Below, piece by piece: positions 1-6,265 of a DNA stretch of 24,611 nucleotides. The DNA comes from JBMOLK01 sp049325575. GTDB taxonomy: Bacteria; Bacillota; Clostridia; Acetivibrionales; Acetivibrionaceae. Where the stretch lies: the NCBI GenBank assembly GCA_049325575.1, contig JBMOLK010000011.1, positions 1 through 24,611 of the forward strand. The letters are read 5' to 3'. The position numbers and the translations under genes are program-made. Within the stretch, counting starts at the first letter, position 1; every line of letters starts with the position of its first letter. The notes beneath the pieces were generated by a model, which worked only from the letters and a program-made list of their open reading frames with translations, was not told where the DNA came from and ran no database searches.

Positions 1-155
1 ATAATAAATTGATAGTGAAGCGGACGAGGGTCATGATCATTTACCAACTCCATTTTTTCTCCGGACTTAAGGTTAAAAAATGTTTTAAAAATAGTTGGGT
101 GCTCATCCTTAGGTTCATATTGTCTTGCATCTACTTTTGCGGCAAAGTTAAACAT
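1..155 (-). CDS. DUF2249 domain protein (5' part only)
   Basis: Only the first 52 codons lie in the window; the gene runs off the left edge. The translation begins MFNFAAKVDARQYEPKDEHP and contains the segment KMELVNDHDPRPLHYQF. This is the hallmark of DUF2249, whose members end in a 'GE.lelvNDHDPkPLyYqf' block and are often linked with hemerythrin-like or nitric-oxide-related proteins in anaerobes. An AAGGAG ribosome site lies 7 bases before the ATG. The gene is divergent from the unknown gene at 335, and the shared upstream region carries two Crp/Fnr-type palindromes, so redox or nitrosative control is likely. No function beyond the family is claimed. Confidence 0.8.
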   Translation of the reverse strand, partial: MFNFAAKVDARQYEPKDEHPTIFKTFFNLKSGEKMELVNDHDPRPLHYQFI

Positions 156-216
156 TGATATCGACTCCTTTTCTATTAATTATGGCTTAATTATAATTTA
201 ACGATTCTTTCTTTTC

Positions 217-232
217 TGTGACTGTAGTCATA
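217..232. promoter_or_regulatory. Crp/Fnr-type operator, left box
   Basis: TGTGACTGTAGTCATA is a TGTGA-N6-TCAta palindrome. On the minus strand a TATAAT -10 lies at 195-190. A start about 7 bases further on (about 183) puts the box centre (224.5) near -41.5 for the DUF2249 gene, the classical class II activator position. Confidence 0.6.
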
Positions 233-243
233 ATTTTAAAAAA

Positions 244-257
244 GTGATGTACGTCAC
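244..257. promoter_or_regulatory. Crp/Fnr-type operator, right box
   Basis: GTGATGTACGTCAC fits GTGA-N6-TCAC exactly and is followed by an A, giving TCACA. A candidate -10 (TATTAT, 283-288, or TAGTAT, 280-285) on the plus strand places the box centre (250.5) about -41 to -45 from the start of the gene at 335. The two box centres are 26 bases apart. Confidence 0.65.
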
Positions 258-334
258 ATTCGATATTAAAAAAGTGAGTTAGTATTATCTTAGAGAATAA
301 AAAAATGATTCAAAAGGCTTGGAGGAACTTTAAT

Positions 335-793
335 ATGGGAGAAAATTTAAAACAGGCAGTAAGCAGACTGGTAAAAGGAAACATGGAAATGATAACGGCA
401 TGCTTTGACGAATACTATTTTGTAATACCCGAAGGATTGATAAAGCCGCATCGGGTAAATGTAAGGATTTATCATATAGGAGAATATGTGCCTGTTAAAG
501 GTGATACCTTTCAATTTCCTGCTGATTTTAACATAATTGACCTGCATTCTAACATGGTGGCCAATATAAGAACTTCAAAATTATATGACATTGTCCCTAT
601 AGAAAAATATAAATACGATGGGTACCCCGCATTAAATTTAATGGGTTTTTATATAAAACTGAAATCACAGGAAGATTTTGACGAGTTCACAGCGCACTAT
701 AATACCTTTAAAATTTCAGAAAGAAGCAAGCTTGCAGGGTTTGCAAATAGATGGTTTGATATAACGAAGTTCAGAAATATCAGATATCAATAA
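335..793 (+). CDS. conserved-looking protein of unknown function
   Basis: This encodes a 152-residue soluble protein with no signal peptide or membrane segment. I do not recognise the family. It begins MGENLKQAVSRLVKGNMEM, is rich in aromatic residues, and has a central stretch of alternating hydrophobic residues around 'HRVNVRIYHIGEYVPVKGD' that suggests a beta-rich core. The ATG at 335 is chosen because GGAGG lies 9 bases upstream; an in-frame ATG at 305 has no ribosome site. It is followed after 34 bases by a ferredoxin gene with its own strong site, so the two probably form an operon ending at the terminator at 1049-1095. The Crp/Fnr-type box upstream suggests expression responds to oxygen, redox or NO state. 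Confidence 0.7.
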   Translation: MGENLKQAVSRLVKGNMEMITACFDEYYFVIPEGLIKPHRVNVRIYHIGEYVPVKGDTFQFPADFNIIDLHSNMVANIRTSKLYDIVPIEKYKYDGYPALNLMGFYIKLKSQEDFDEFTAHYNTFKISERSKLAGFANRWFDITKFRNIRYQ

Positions 794-827
794 TATTATT
801 TGTTTTTTGTTTGAAAGGAGGGATAGC

Positions 828-1019
828 ATGAAAGCTTGCGTTGACAAAGATTTGTGTATTGGCTGCGGCATGTGTGAATCAATTTCACCTGCAGTGTTTA
901 AAATGGATGACGAAGGAAAGGCAGAAGTTATTACTGAAGAATTATCAAAAGAATTAGAAAATGAAGCAGATGATGCCAGACTGCAGTGTCCTGTAGAAGC
1001 TATTATGATTGAGAAATAA
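828..1019 (+). CDS. [4Fe-4S] ferredoxin
   Basis: A 63-residue one-cluster ferredoxin. CIGCGMC near residue 10 and a distal CP motif (QCPVEAI, near residue 54) supply the CxxCxxC...CP ligand pattern of a single [4Fe-4S] centre. The middle is acidic (KMDDEGKAEVITEELSKELE), as is usual in this group of small electron carriers. The start at 828 is set by AAAGGAGGG 7 bases upstream. It is the second gene of the apparent operon with the unknown gene at 335; the partner enzyme is not in the window. Confidence 0.92.
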   Translation: MKACVDKDLCIGCGMCESISPAVFKMDDEGKAEVITEELSKELENEADDARLQCPVEAIMIEK

Positions 1020-1048
1020 TGGGGCAGGATTTGTTTTGATGGCTATAA

Positions 1049-1095
1049 CAAGAAAAGAGAGCAACCTCAAATTTGAAGTGTGCCCTCTTTTCTTG
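1049..1095. terminator. bidirectional terminator
   Basis: CAAGAAAAGAG (1049-1059) pairs perfectly with CTCTTTTCTTG (1085-1095). It lies between the convergent ferredoxin and CotF-like genes and probably serves both. There is no long T run on either side. Confidence 0.6.
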
Positions 1096-1117
1096 AAGGT
1101 GAAGCAAGCTGGAGTTA

Positions 1118-1414
1118 TCAGATTTGAAGATCCATAACGGTATCAACCAATTTCATATCTGTCTTAATCTGGTCAGCTGTGCTATAAGCATGGTAGTATC
1201 CTTTATCCATCATATATCGGGATATTCTTTCATGTGTGGCAACAGCTTCGTTAAGCTGCCTGCTTAGTACCTCTCTGACATTAGGAGATGCTGCTTCCGT
1301 AAGTGCCCAGGCGAAATTTCTGATGCCGGCTTTCGCTGAAATCAGAAAGTCTGTTGCAATTGCCTGGTTGTCCATTTTATCCATATGGGTCAAGCTTTTA
1401 ATTGTTTCATTCAT
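1118..1414 (-). CDS. CotF-like spore coat protein
   Basis: A 98-residue helical protein. The segment ATDFLISAKAGIRNFAWALT, followed by 'EAASPNVREVLSRQLNEAVATHERISRYMMDKGYY', matches the coat F family (helices with 'R.iL...l..a...h..i..ym...gyy'), which is made in the mother cell and deposited in the spore coat. It lies 15 bases downstream of a second small coat-like gene in the same direction, the usual pair arrangement in clostridia. Its start has a GGGAGG-type site. The exact place in the coat cannot be read from sequence. Confidence 0.75.
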   Translation of the reverse strand: MNETIKSLTHMDKMDNQAIATDFLISAKAGIRNFAWALTEAASPNVREVLSRQLNEAVATHERISRYMMDKGYYHAYSTADQIKTDMKLVDTVMDLQI

Positions 1415-1429
1415 GATATTACCTCCCGG

Positions 1430-1681
1430 TTAATGTGCATCTGTACTTGCTGTTCCCGCTGTTGTTACCCCTGGTGAAGTGACCGGAGCATGCTGCAGCA
1501 AGCCACGTAAATCCTCAATACTGGTTTTTGTTTTTCTAACATCGTCTTGCAGCATCTGGATTAACTCATCATCTGTGGCCAGCTGCATTAATGTAGCAGC
1601 CTTGACCGCACATGAGGCTTTAAAGGTTATTAGTTCATGAACCTCAAAAGTTTCATGAGGAGTAATTGTATCCCTTGGCAT
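1430..1681 (-). CDS. small spore-coat-associated protein, CotF partner
   Basis: An 83-residue protein with a helical core 'HETFEVHELITFKASCAVKAATLMQLA' and a second helix around 'IQMLQDDVRKTKTSIEDL'. It ends in a low-complexity Ala/Thr/Ser tail. The HE..E.HEL pattern and pairing with the CotF-like gene downstream support a coat role; these short proteins are normally found directly before the CotF-like gene. AGGAGG lies 7 bases before the ATG. The leader shows no convincing mother-cell sigma -10 box. Confidence 0.6.
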   Translation of the reverse strand: MPRDTITPHETFEVHELITFKASCAVKAATLMQLATDDELIQMLQDDVRKTKTSIEDLRGLLQHAPVTSPGVTTAGTASTDAH

Positions 1682-1809
1682 AAACGTACCTCCTGGTAAA
1701 TTAACTTCAACAGTTATTATTTACATACACGAATATAAAATACCTCACGCAATAATATTATTATCTTTAGCAGCCAATTTTTTGAGTTTGGAGTGTGTAG
1801 ATCTGATAG

Positions 1810-1838
1810 TAAAGCCCCTCATGTTGTTAAAGGGCTTA
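1810..1838 (-). terminator. terminator of clpP
   Basis: On the minus strand TAAGCCCTTT and GGGGCTTTA form a GC-rich stem 5 bases after the clpP stop, with a short T-rich tail. Confidence 0.5.
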
Positions 1839-1842
1839 CACT

Positions 1843-2427
1843 TTATCTTCTTGTAGTAAGTACTTCATCTATTATACCGTATGCCTTAGCCTCTTCAGCA
1901 GACATGAAGAAATCCCTCTCTGTATCATCCTTTATTTTGTCAAAGGATTGACCTGTGCGTTCACTCAGTATATGGTTAATTCTATCCTTTATTTTTAAAA
2001 TCCATTCTGCGTGGATTTTTATATCTGTAGCTTGTCCTCTGACTCCTCCAAGTGGCTGGTGTATCATTACTTCACTGTTTGGAAGTGCAAATCTTTTGTC
2101 CTTTGCCCCGGACGCCAGTAAAAAGGCACCCATACTTGCTGCCATTCCTACACAGATTGTTGAAACATCCGGTTTTACATACTGCATGGTGTCATAAATT
2201 GCAAAACCCTCAGTTACAGAGCCGCCAGGACTATTAATATAAAACAATATATCTTTTTCTGGGTCTTCAGCCTCAAGAAATAACATTTGTGCTACAATCA
2301 GGCTTGCTGAAACATGATGTACTTCATCACTCAATACAATGATTCTATCCTTCAAGAGCCTTGAATAAATATCATATGAACGTTCTCCACGATTAGTTTG
2401 TTCAACGACAATAGGTACTAAAGCCAT
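1843..2427 (-). CDS. clpP: ATP-dependent Clp protease proteolytic subunit
   Basis: A 194-residue ClpP serine peptidase of normal length, which forms the double-heptamer chamber fed by ClpX or ClpC. The triad is complete: Ser98 in GMAASMG, His123 in MIHQPLGG and Asp172 in DTERDFF. The oxyanion segment SPGGSV and the N-terminal 'IVVEQTNRGERSYDIYSRLLKDRII' are also present. The start has a GGAGG-type site. No tig, clpX or lon gene is adjacent, unlike the usual housekeeping locus, so this may be a second ClpP; that cannot be decided without the rest of the genome. No CtsR-type tandem repeat was recognised upstream. Confidence 0.96.
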   Translation of the reverse strand: MALVPIVVEQTNRGERSYDIYSRLLKDRIIVLSDEVHHVSASLIVAQMLFLEAEDPEKDILFYINSPGGSVTEGFAIYDTMQYVKPDVSTICVGMAASMGAFLLASGAKDKRFALPNSEVMIHQPLGGVRGQATDIKIHAEWILKIKDRINHILSERTGQSFDKIKDDTERDFFMSAEEAKAYGIIDEVLTTRR

Positions 2428-2531
2428 TATTATACCTCCAATTAGTTTTTTCTATATAGTAATTTACCAAAATGATTTAATTATTCAAGATTCTATTATC
2501 ATTGATATGCTATTTGATTCCATTGAAATTT

Positions 2532-2582
2532 AAAAAGGATACTTTCCCAATTTGTATTTCTACTAGTAGGAAAGTACCCTTT
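2532..2582 (-). terminator. intrinsic terminator of the small RNA
   Basis: GGAAAGTA (2569-2576) and TACTTTCC (2540-2547) pair perfectly and are extended by CCTTT/AAAGG after one mismatch. On the minus strand the stem is followed by five T residues. Confidence 0.75.
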
Positions 2583-2842
2583 GCTTGTTTTATAAAAATA
2601 TTTATTTGATTACTAAGTGATATACCCAAAATGCCTTCACCTGTAGTTTGACACCTAGCCTTCGCCAGGTGGGTGTCTTGTTGAGAATTTCAGCCTCCCC
2701 CTGCCGTTGCATATAACTTCTGCTATATGGCGGTATTAGAACTGGGGTCTGACTTCAACTTTCAAACGCTAAACTCCCTGATTTCATTTGTAGGTTCAAA
2801 CAACAAGCTTTTCCCGGACATCCCAGGTCAACTTCACATCAG
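2532..2842 (-). ncRNA. candidate small RNA, 6S-like fold
   Basis: A protein-free, relatively GC-rich tract with all the parts of an RNA gene on the minus strand. It has a sigma-A promoter (2849-2877), a predicted start near 2842 and an intrinsic terminator (2532-2582). In plus coordinates the ends pair: TGATATA (2618-2624) with CACATCA (2835-2841, including G-U pairs in the RNA), and TTCACCTG (2636-2643) with CAGGTCAA (2824-2831). Inside are a hairpin GACACC/GGTGTC (2650-2677) and an apical stem CAG-CCCC (2691-2701) with GGGG-CTG (2744-2751), capped by CCG.CATATA/TATATG.CGG (2704-2733). A closing stem, open centre with a side hairpin and an apical stem over about 225 nucleotides is the architecture of 6S RNA. 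I infer this from shape and have not matched it to the family. Confidence 0.6.
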
Positions 2843-2848
2843 AATTCT

Positions 2849-2877
2849 ATTATACACGGGGTATAAGTATAGAGCAA
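2849..2877 (-). promoter_or_regulatory. sigma-A promoter of the small RNA
   Basis: On the minus strand TTGCTC (2877-2872), a 17-base spacer and a perfect TATAAT (2854-2849). Initiation 7 bases later falls exactly at the outer base of the predicted closing helix. Confidence 0.7.
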
Positions 2878-3004
2878 CATTGTCTTATGACGTTTAATAA
2901 CCTCTAATCCTTTTAGATAGAATTTGGCACAGGCTTACTTAATAATGATTTGTTATACGAACGATAGCTGTATTTTAGTGTATATGAAATTTGAAGCACT
3001 GTGG

Positions 3005-3280
3005 TTATTCATTTGTCGAATCCTCGACAGGAGGTATCTGAAAGGAGCATAAAAACATATCACGGTTGGTTTTAACGGTATGCATAACTCCGGCAGGAAC
3101 TATAAAGGGTATTCCGGGCTCCAGTTGAACTTCCTTATCTTCTAATACTCCTAATCCTGCACCCTTAATGCAATAGAACACTTCATCATATTTTGGGTGG
3201 TTGTGCATAGGAACCTCCCTTTGGGCATCCAAATGGTACACATTGGTGATTATTTTATTTTTGAAGGCATTTAAATCCAT
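3005..3280 (-). CDS. small cupin-domain protein
   Basis: A 91-residue single-domain cupin. Motif 1 is MHNHPKYDEVFYCIKG (metal ligands His26, His28, Glu33) and motif 2 is GIPFIVPAGVMH (His ligand near residue 67), so the metal-binding set is complete. Small cupins of this type are beta-barrel proteins that bind a divalent metal; substrate cannot be deduced. AGGAG lies just upstream of the ATG. The leader contains a perfect 8-bp hairpin (3309-3343), which may control expression. It is separated from the upstream gene by about 200 bases and is probably transcribed alone. Confidence 0.85.
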   Translation of the reverse strand: MDLNAFKNKIITNVYHLDAQREVPMHNHPKYDEVFYCIKGAGLGVLEDKEVQLEPGIPFIVPAGVMHTVKTNRDMFLCSFQIPPVEDSTNE

Positions 3281-3308
3281 ATATTATCTCCTTTTAAAAC
3301 TTATTTAT

Positions 3309-3343
3309 CACCTGTCTTGGCAGTTCTCTTGTATGGACAGGTG
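3309..3343. other. perfect hairpin in the cupin leader
   Basis: CACCTGTC (3309-3316) pairs with GACAGGTG (3336-3343) around a 19-base loop. On the minus strand it ends 29 bases before the cupin ATG. On the plus strand it is followed by TTTTAT, but no plus-strand gene ends there, so a leader element or protein-binding dyad is preferred over a terminator. Confidence 0.45.
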
Positions 3344-3484
3344 TTTTATAACCTTAGAGGGTATGCTTTATGTTCCGGTGGGATAAACAATTACTGTTCA
3401 AAATTGGCGTGGAGATGCCAAATCCGAATTGTTCTGCTATCTTTAGGAACAAAATACCATACGTGGCTTGCTTAAAGTAATGTT

Positions 3485-3679
3485 CTACTTTAACGGTTCC
3501 CATGTCCAGTCCACAAGTCTTTTGCTTACATGATCCCAAACCCGTTGATTGATAAAATAGTCTTCTTTACCTTGGTCAGTATAAGTCTTCAGTTCGTTGT
3601 CGTTGATTTCTATTTCGTCAGTGCATATTGGGCCAGCGTACGTACCTTTATTTACTGATGCATAAACTTTTATCTTCAT
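3485..3679 (-). CDS. small protein of unknown function
   Basis: A 64-residue protein beginning MKIKVYASVNKGTYAGP and ending WTWEPLK. The pattern MKIK(V/F)..S....G....DEIEI at the start and an aromatic V.W.WE near the end resembles short phage or plasmid-type proteins such as DUF7167; this is a weak resemblance, not a firm match. AGGAG lies upstream of the ATG at 3679, which is preferred to the in-frame ATG at 3694 that overlaps that site. No partner gene is evident. Confidence 0.55.
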   Translation of the reverse strand: MKIKVYASVNKGTYAGPICTDEIEINDNELKTYTDQGKEDYFINQRVWDHVSKRLVDWTWEPLK

Positions 3680-3918
3680 AAAAAGTCTCCTCATACTTTA
3701 TATAATCTATTTTTATTATTTCTATTTTTAATACCGATATTCTGAATCTGACATTTAGTAAACTTTTGAAGATAGTTCAAAAATTGTACCCACTCTTTAT
3801 ATAAAGCAGGGAAGAACGAGACAGCAACCCATTATATAGTGATATCCAGGCTCAAGCAGAGGACTTTCCTTTTTTGAAATAATATGCAATGATTTAACAG
3901 AAATGCAGCCAACATTAC

Positions 3919-3946
3919 ACAAAACTTTATGTAAACGCATACATTA
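3919..3946 (+). promoter_or_regulatory. sigma-K/sigma-E type promoter of DUF2935 gene 1
   Basis: ACA (3919-3921), 16 bases, then GCATACATTA with CATA-N3-TA at 3938-3946. This fits the mother-cell sigma-K consensus (ACm, about 16 bases, CATAnnnTA). The start codon is 29 bases downstream. The second DUF2935 gene carries the same arrangement. Confidence 0.5.
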
Positions 3947-3974
3947 TAGTATCTTCATAAAGGAGGTATCTCTT

Positions 3975-4718
3975 ATGCTTGATTATAAATCCGAACTATT
4001 ATTCTGGACGGGTATCATGAGAGACCATGCGATATTTCAAGTCAATGCATTGGCACCAAAGGAGCAGACACATATACAAAACGCCATGTACTACCGCGAC
4101 TTTTTTCAGCGGATGATTTTTGAACTTGAAAGAGCGACAGAATATAAGACATTAATACCAAAGCTGTTACAGGGACTTCAATGTTTTATTGAGTTTAAAA
4201 AGATGATATTAAAGGGCCTTCTCACATGCCAATTACAAATAAATCTTCCACCCAGCCTTATAAATCATCAGATTAATGAAGCTATGGAATTTAGTACATT
4301 ATTAATAGCTCCAGAGAAATGTCCTAATAATATGATGAGCTTGGCGGGATACATTAAGATTTGGCTGGTGGACAGCATCGGTCATGCTGCTGGAATAGCG
4401 GCTTTTCTTGATCCCAGCGAAGAGTTGCTCCAGGAGGAAGCTCTCAGATTTAAAATGATGTTTAGTAAACTTCAAACGAAAGCATCTGAGCTTGAAATGA
4501 TGTTAAATAAGGTAGGTTTAAACGTTGGGGCTCTAAAACTTCTGGCTAATGAAACAGTTCAGTGGATGGATAAATTTATAGAATACCTGGAGAAAGTACG
4601 TAAGTTAAGATGCAGCTGTGAGGCTTTAGGTTTAGGTACATTACTCCCCTTGATTCCAGACCACTTCATAAGGGAGCATAGGTACTTTATTTCTAAAATC
4701 AAGGATTGTTTGAGTTAA
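3975..4718 (+). CDS. DUF2935 ferritin-like helical protein, copy 1
   Basis: A 247-residue protein of two homologous helical halves, the DUF2935 layout. The first half starts LLFWTGIMRDHAIF and the second has IWLVDSIGHAAGIAAFLDP, each with a His in the same helix position; acidic partners follow (for example INEAMEF). The family folds as four-helix ferritin-like bundles with metal-binding His/Glu residues and is common in spore formers. AAAGGAGGT precedes the ATG at 3975; upstream in-frame starts lack a site. It is paralogous to the gene at 11092 (shared 'FWTGIMRDH', 'INEAMEF', 'GHAA.IA..LDP.E', 'L.PLIPDH.IRE'). Its mother-cell-type promoter suggests a sporulation role. Exact function is unknown. 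Confidence 0.85.
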   Translation: MLDYKSELLFWTGIMRDHAIFQVNALAPKEQTHIQNAMYYRDFFQRMIFELERATEYKTLIPKLLQGLQCFIEFKKMILKGLLTCQLQINLPPSLINHQINEAMEFSTLLIAPEKCPNNMMSLAGYIKIWLVDSIGHAAGIAAFLDPSEELLQEEALRFKMMFSKLQTKASELEMMLNKVGLNVGALKLLANETVQWMDKFIEYLEKVRKLRCSCEALGLGTLLPLIPDHFIREHRYFISKIKDCLS

Positions 4719-4719
4719 T

Positions 4720-4745
4720 AAAGCCGGAGCGATAACCCCGGCTTT
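4720..4745. terminator. bidirectional terminator
   Basis: AAAGCCGG (4720-4727) pairs with CCGGCTTT (4738-4745) between the convergent DUF2935 gene and the broken hsp20. Confidence 0.75.
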
Positions 4746-4755
4746 GTTGCTACAA

Positions 4756-5114
4756 TTATTGTATATCAATTTTCTTGCCTTTCATTTGTGTTGATTCAAC
4801 TTTAGGAACTTTAACCGAGAGAATACCATCCTTGTATTCTGCCTTTGCCTGTTCGGATTTAACTTCACCAGGCAGGGGAACTGTTCTGGAAAAGCTTCCA
4901 TAAAACCTTTCAGTTCTACATACACATTTAAATCTTCCTTGGAGACACCCGGGATTTCAGCTTTTAAAACGACATCATTATCGGTTTCAAAGACATCCAC
5001 CCTGGGAGATGTTGCTTTACCAAAAAAACCAAAAGGTGAACGGTCAAAGAAGTTTCCCATCTCCCTGCTAATATTATCCATATCCCTGAAAGGATTCCAC
5101 GGAACTAAACCCAT
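4756..5114 (-). pseudogene. hsp20 small heat-shock protein, broken by an internal deletion
   Basis: The first frame (start 5114, GGAGTGATAT before ATG) reads as a normal Hsp20: MGLVPWNPFRDMDNISREMG, then SPRVDVFETDNDVVLKAEIPG and SKEDLNVYV. Right after NVYV the sequence jumps to ERFYGSFSRTVPLPGEVKSE and YKDGILSVKVPK, which lie in another frame and end at the true family stop, TAA at 4758-4756. Family members have about 25-30 residues between these blocks, so roughly 80 bases are missing and the frame is shifted. Without correction the first frame ends at 4782 in nonsense. Two other Hsp20-type genes lie nearby (6266, 6730), so the loss may be tolerated. A sequencing or assembly error is less likely, because a large block is absent rather than one base. 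Confidence 0.85.
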
Positions 5115-5259
5115 ATATCACTCCTTATTAGATTTTTACCAATATTATAGTTCCTTTTATGTTATACTTATACAAATGTTTTTATTAAGGTTGTTCCAAT
5201 TTTTTTCCTGCGTTATTTCAAATATTCAGAGGAATAATATTGAAAGCGGAGGACATAAG

Positions 5260-5949
5260 ATGATACCAATAAGAGATACAATACCAAGTAGGCGTAAGCC
5301 AATAGTGACAAGAAATATTATAGTTGCTAATATATTTGTTTTTATAGTTCAGTTTATCGTTCCTGATAATCAAACAAGCGGTTTAATTTATCACTTTGGG
5401 TTTATTCCACGAGATTTTAATCATATGCTTCAGAACCAACCTATATCGGCACTTTTTTACTATCCGTTTATAACCGGTGCATTCCTTCATGGAGGCCTGT
5501 TCCACTTAATAAGTAATATGTGGACCCTTTGGATATTTGGGGATAATGTGGAGGACCGAATGGGGCATTCACGTTTTTTGGTCTTCTACCTTTTATGCAG
5601 CATAGCTGCTAATTTTGCTCACTTTATGTTCAATGCAGCATCTCCAATCCCGGCAATAGGCGCTTCTGGAGCAATTGCCGGTGTGATGGGAGCATATCTA
5701 ATTTTGTTTCCATATTCACGTATTGTTACTCTTATACCGTTGTTTTTTATACCATATTTTATCGATATTCCTGCAATCTTGTATCTTTTGGTATGGTTTT
5801 TAACTCAAATATATTCGGGAGCAGTACATACGCTGACAGACGGCAGACTGGTAGGTGGAATTGCATGGTGGGCCCATGTCGGAGGATTTATTGGGGGAAT
5901 TATCCTTCATAGATTCTTCATTCAAATGAGGTATTACAGGTACACGTAG
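5260..5949 (+). CDS. rhomboid-family intramembrane serine protease
   Basis: A 229-residue membrane protein with about six hydrophobic segments. The rhomboid dyad is visible: Ser136 in IGASGAIAGVMGAY and His206 in AWWAHVGGFIGG. HLISNMW (His82...Asn86) supplies the conserved His/Asn of the oxyanion side, and GDNVEDRMG is the typical L1-loop/TM2 junction. It therefore should cleave substrates inside the membrane; no substrate is predictable. The ATG at 5260 has GGAGG upstream and is preferred to an upstream extension that would run antisense through hsp20. It diverges from the broken hsp20. Confidence 0.93.
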   Translation: MIPIRDTIPSRRKPIVTRNIIVANIFVFIVQFIVPDNQTSGLIYHFGFIPRDFNHMLQNQPISALFYYPFITGAFLHGGLFHLISNMWTLWIFGDNVEDRMGHSRFLVFYLLCSIAANFAHFMFNAASPIPAIGASGAIAGVMGAYLILFPYSRIVTLIPLFFIPYFIDIPAILYLLVWFLTQIYSGAVHTLTDGRLVGGIAWWAHVGGFIGGIILHRFFIQMRYYRYT

Positions 5950-5957
5950 TGTGTTTA

Positions 5958-6113
5958 ATGTTAACAAACATAGTATTTATCCTGGTCAGCATAAAAGGCT
6001 TTCAGAATACCGGTCACAGAGCAGGTTTTCTGCCCAATTATCTGAATGATATAGGCATTAATGTAATCATTTCCGGTGGTATGTGTGGTGTCTTAGTGTT
6101 TTTGACACCATAA
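5958..6113 (+). pseudogene. relic of a NifX/NifB-type (PF02579) protein
   Basis: A 51-codon open stretch directly after the rhomboid gene includes FQNTGHRAGFLPNYLNDIGI followed by NVIISGGMCG. This is the core of the dinitrogenase iron-molybdenum cofactor biosynthesis domain family ('GHrPGFLP.fL.dlGv.viI.GGMG'). The family needs about 100-120 residues; both the beta strand before this block and everything after GGM are absent, and the frame closes soon after. There is no ribosome site at the Met. It is best read as a decayed fragment. Confidence 0.65.
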
Positions 6114-6140
6114 AAGGTTTTATACATATAATTATATTAG

Positions 6141-6238
6141 AGATATCGAACTGTAAATATAAACATATGATTCCCTAAAGCCTACTTGATTCAAATGGCT
6201 TGTTCATCAAGTTTATTTACTTTTACAGTTCGATATCT
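6141..6238. repeat. 98-bp inverted repeat upstream of hsp20
   Basis: Perfect 17-base arms AGATATCGAACTGTAAA (6141-6157) and its complement (6222-6238) enclose further nested complementarity, including ACTTGAT (6184-6190) with ATCAAGT (6206-6212). It ends 28 bases before the hsp20 ATG. The size and terminal repeats are like a MITE, but no clear target duplication is visible. If transcribed it would form a long hairpin in or next to the hsp20 leader. Confidence 0.75.
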
Positions 6239-6265
6239 TTATAATAAGTGTTTAGGAGGATAATA

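Noticed and set aside
2618..2842. Right end of an IS200/IS605 (TnpB) element
   Set aside because: The tract has hairpins and a little protein-like sequence, but no readable TnpB frame. The promoter, closed fold and terminator explain it better as a small RNA.
3354..3539. 61-codon minus-strand frame
   Set aside because: No ribosome site, no family likeness, overlaps the end of the gene at 3485-3679.
3764..3782. TTTTGAA-N5-TTCAAAA dyad before DUF2935 copy 1
   Set aside because: AT-rich and far upstream of the mapped promoter-like sequence; no regulator to link it to.
4939..5259. N-terminal extension of the rhomboid protein
   Set aside because: It runs antisense to hsp20, and the ATG at 5260 has a proper ribosome site.
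6141..6238. CRISPR-like repeat
   Set aside because: Single inverted repeat, no regularly spaced direct repeats; no CRISPR array or cas gene found anywhere in the window.
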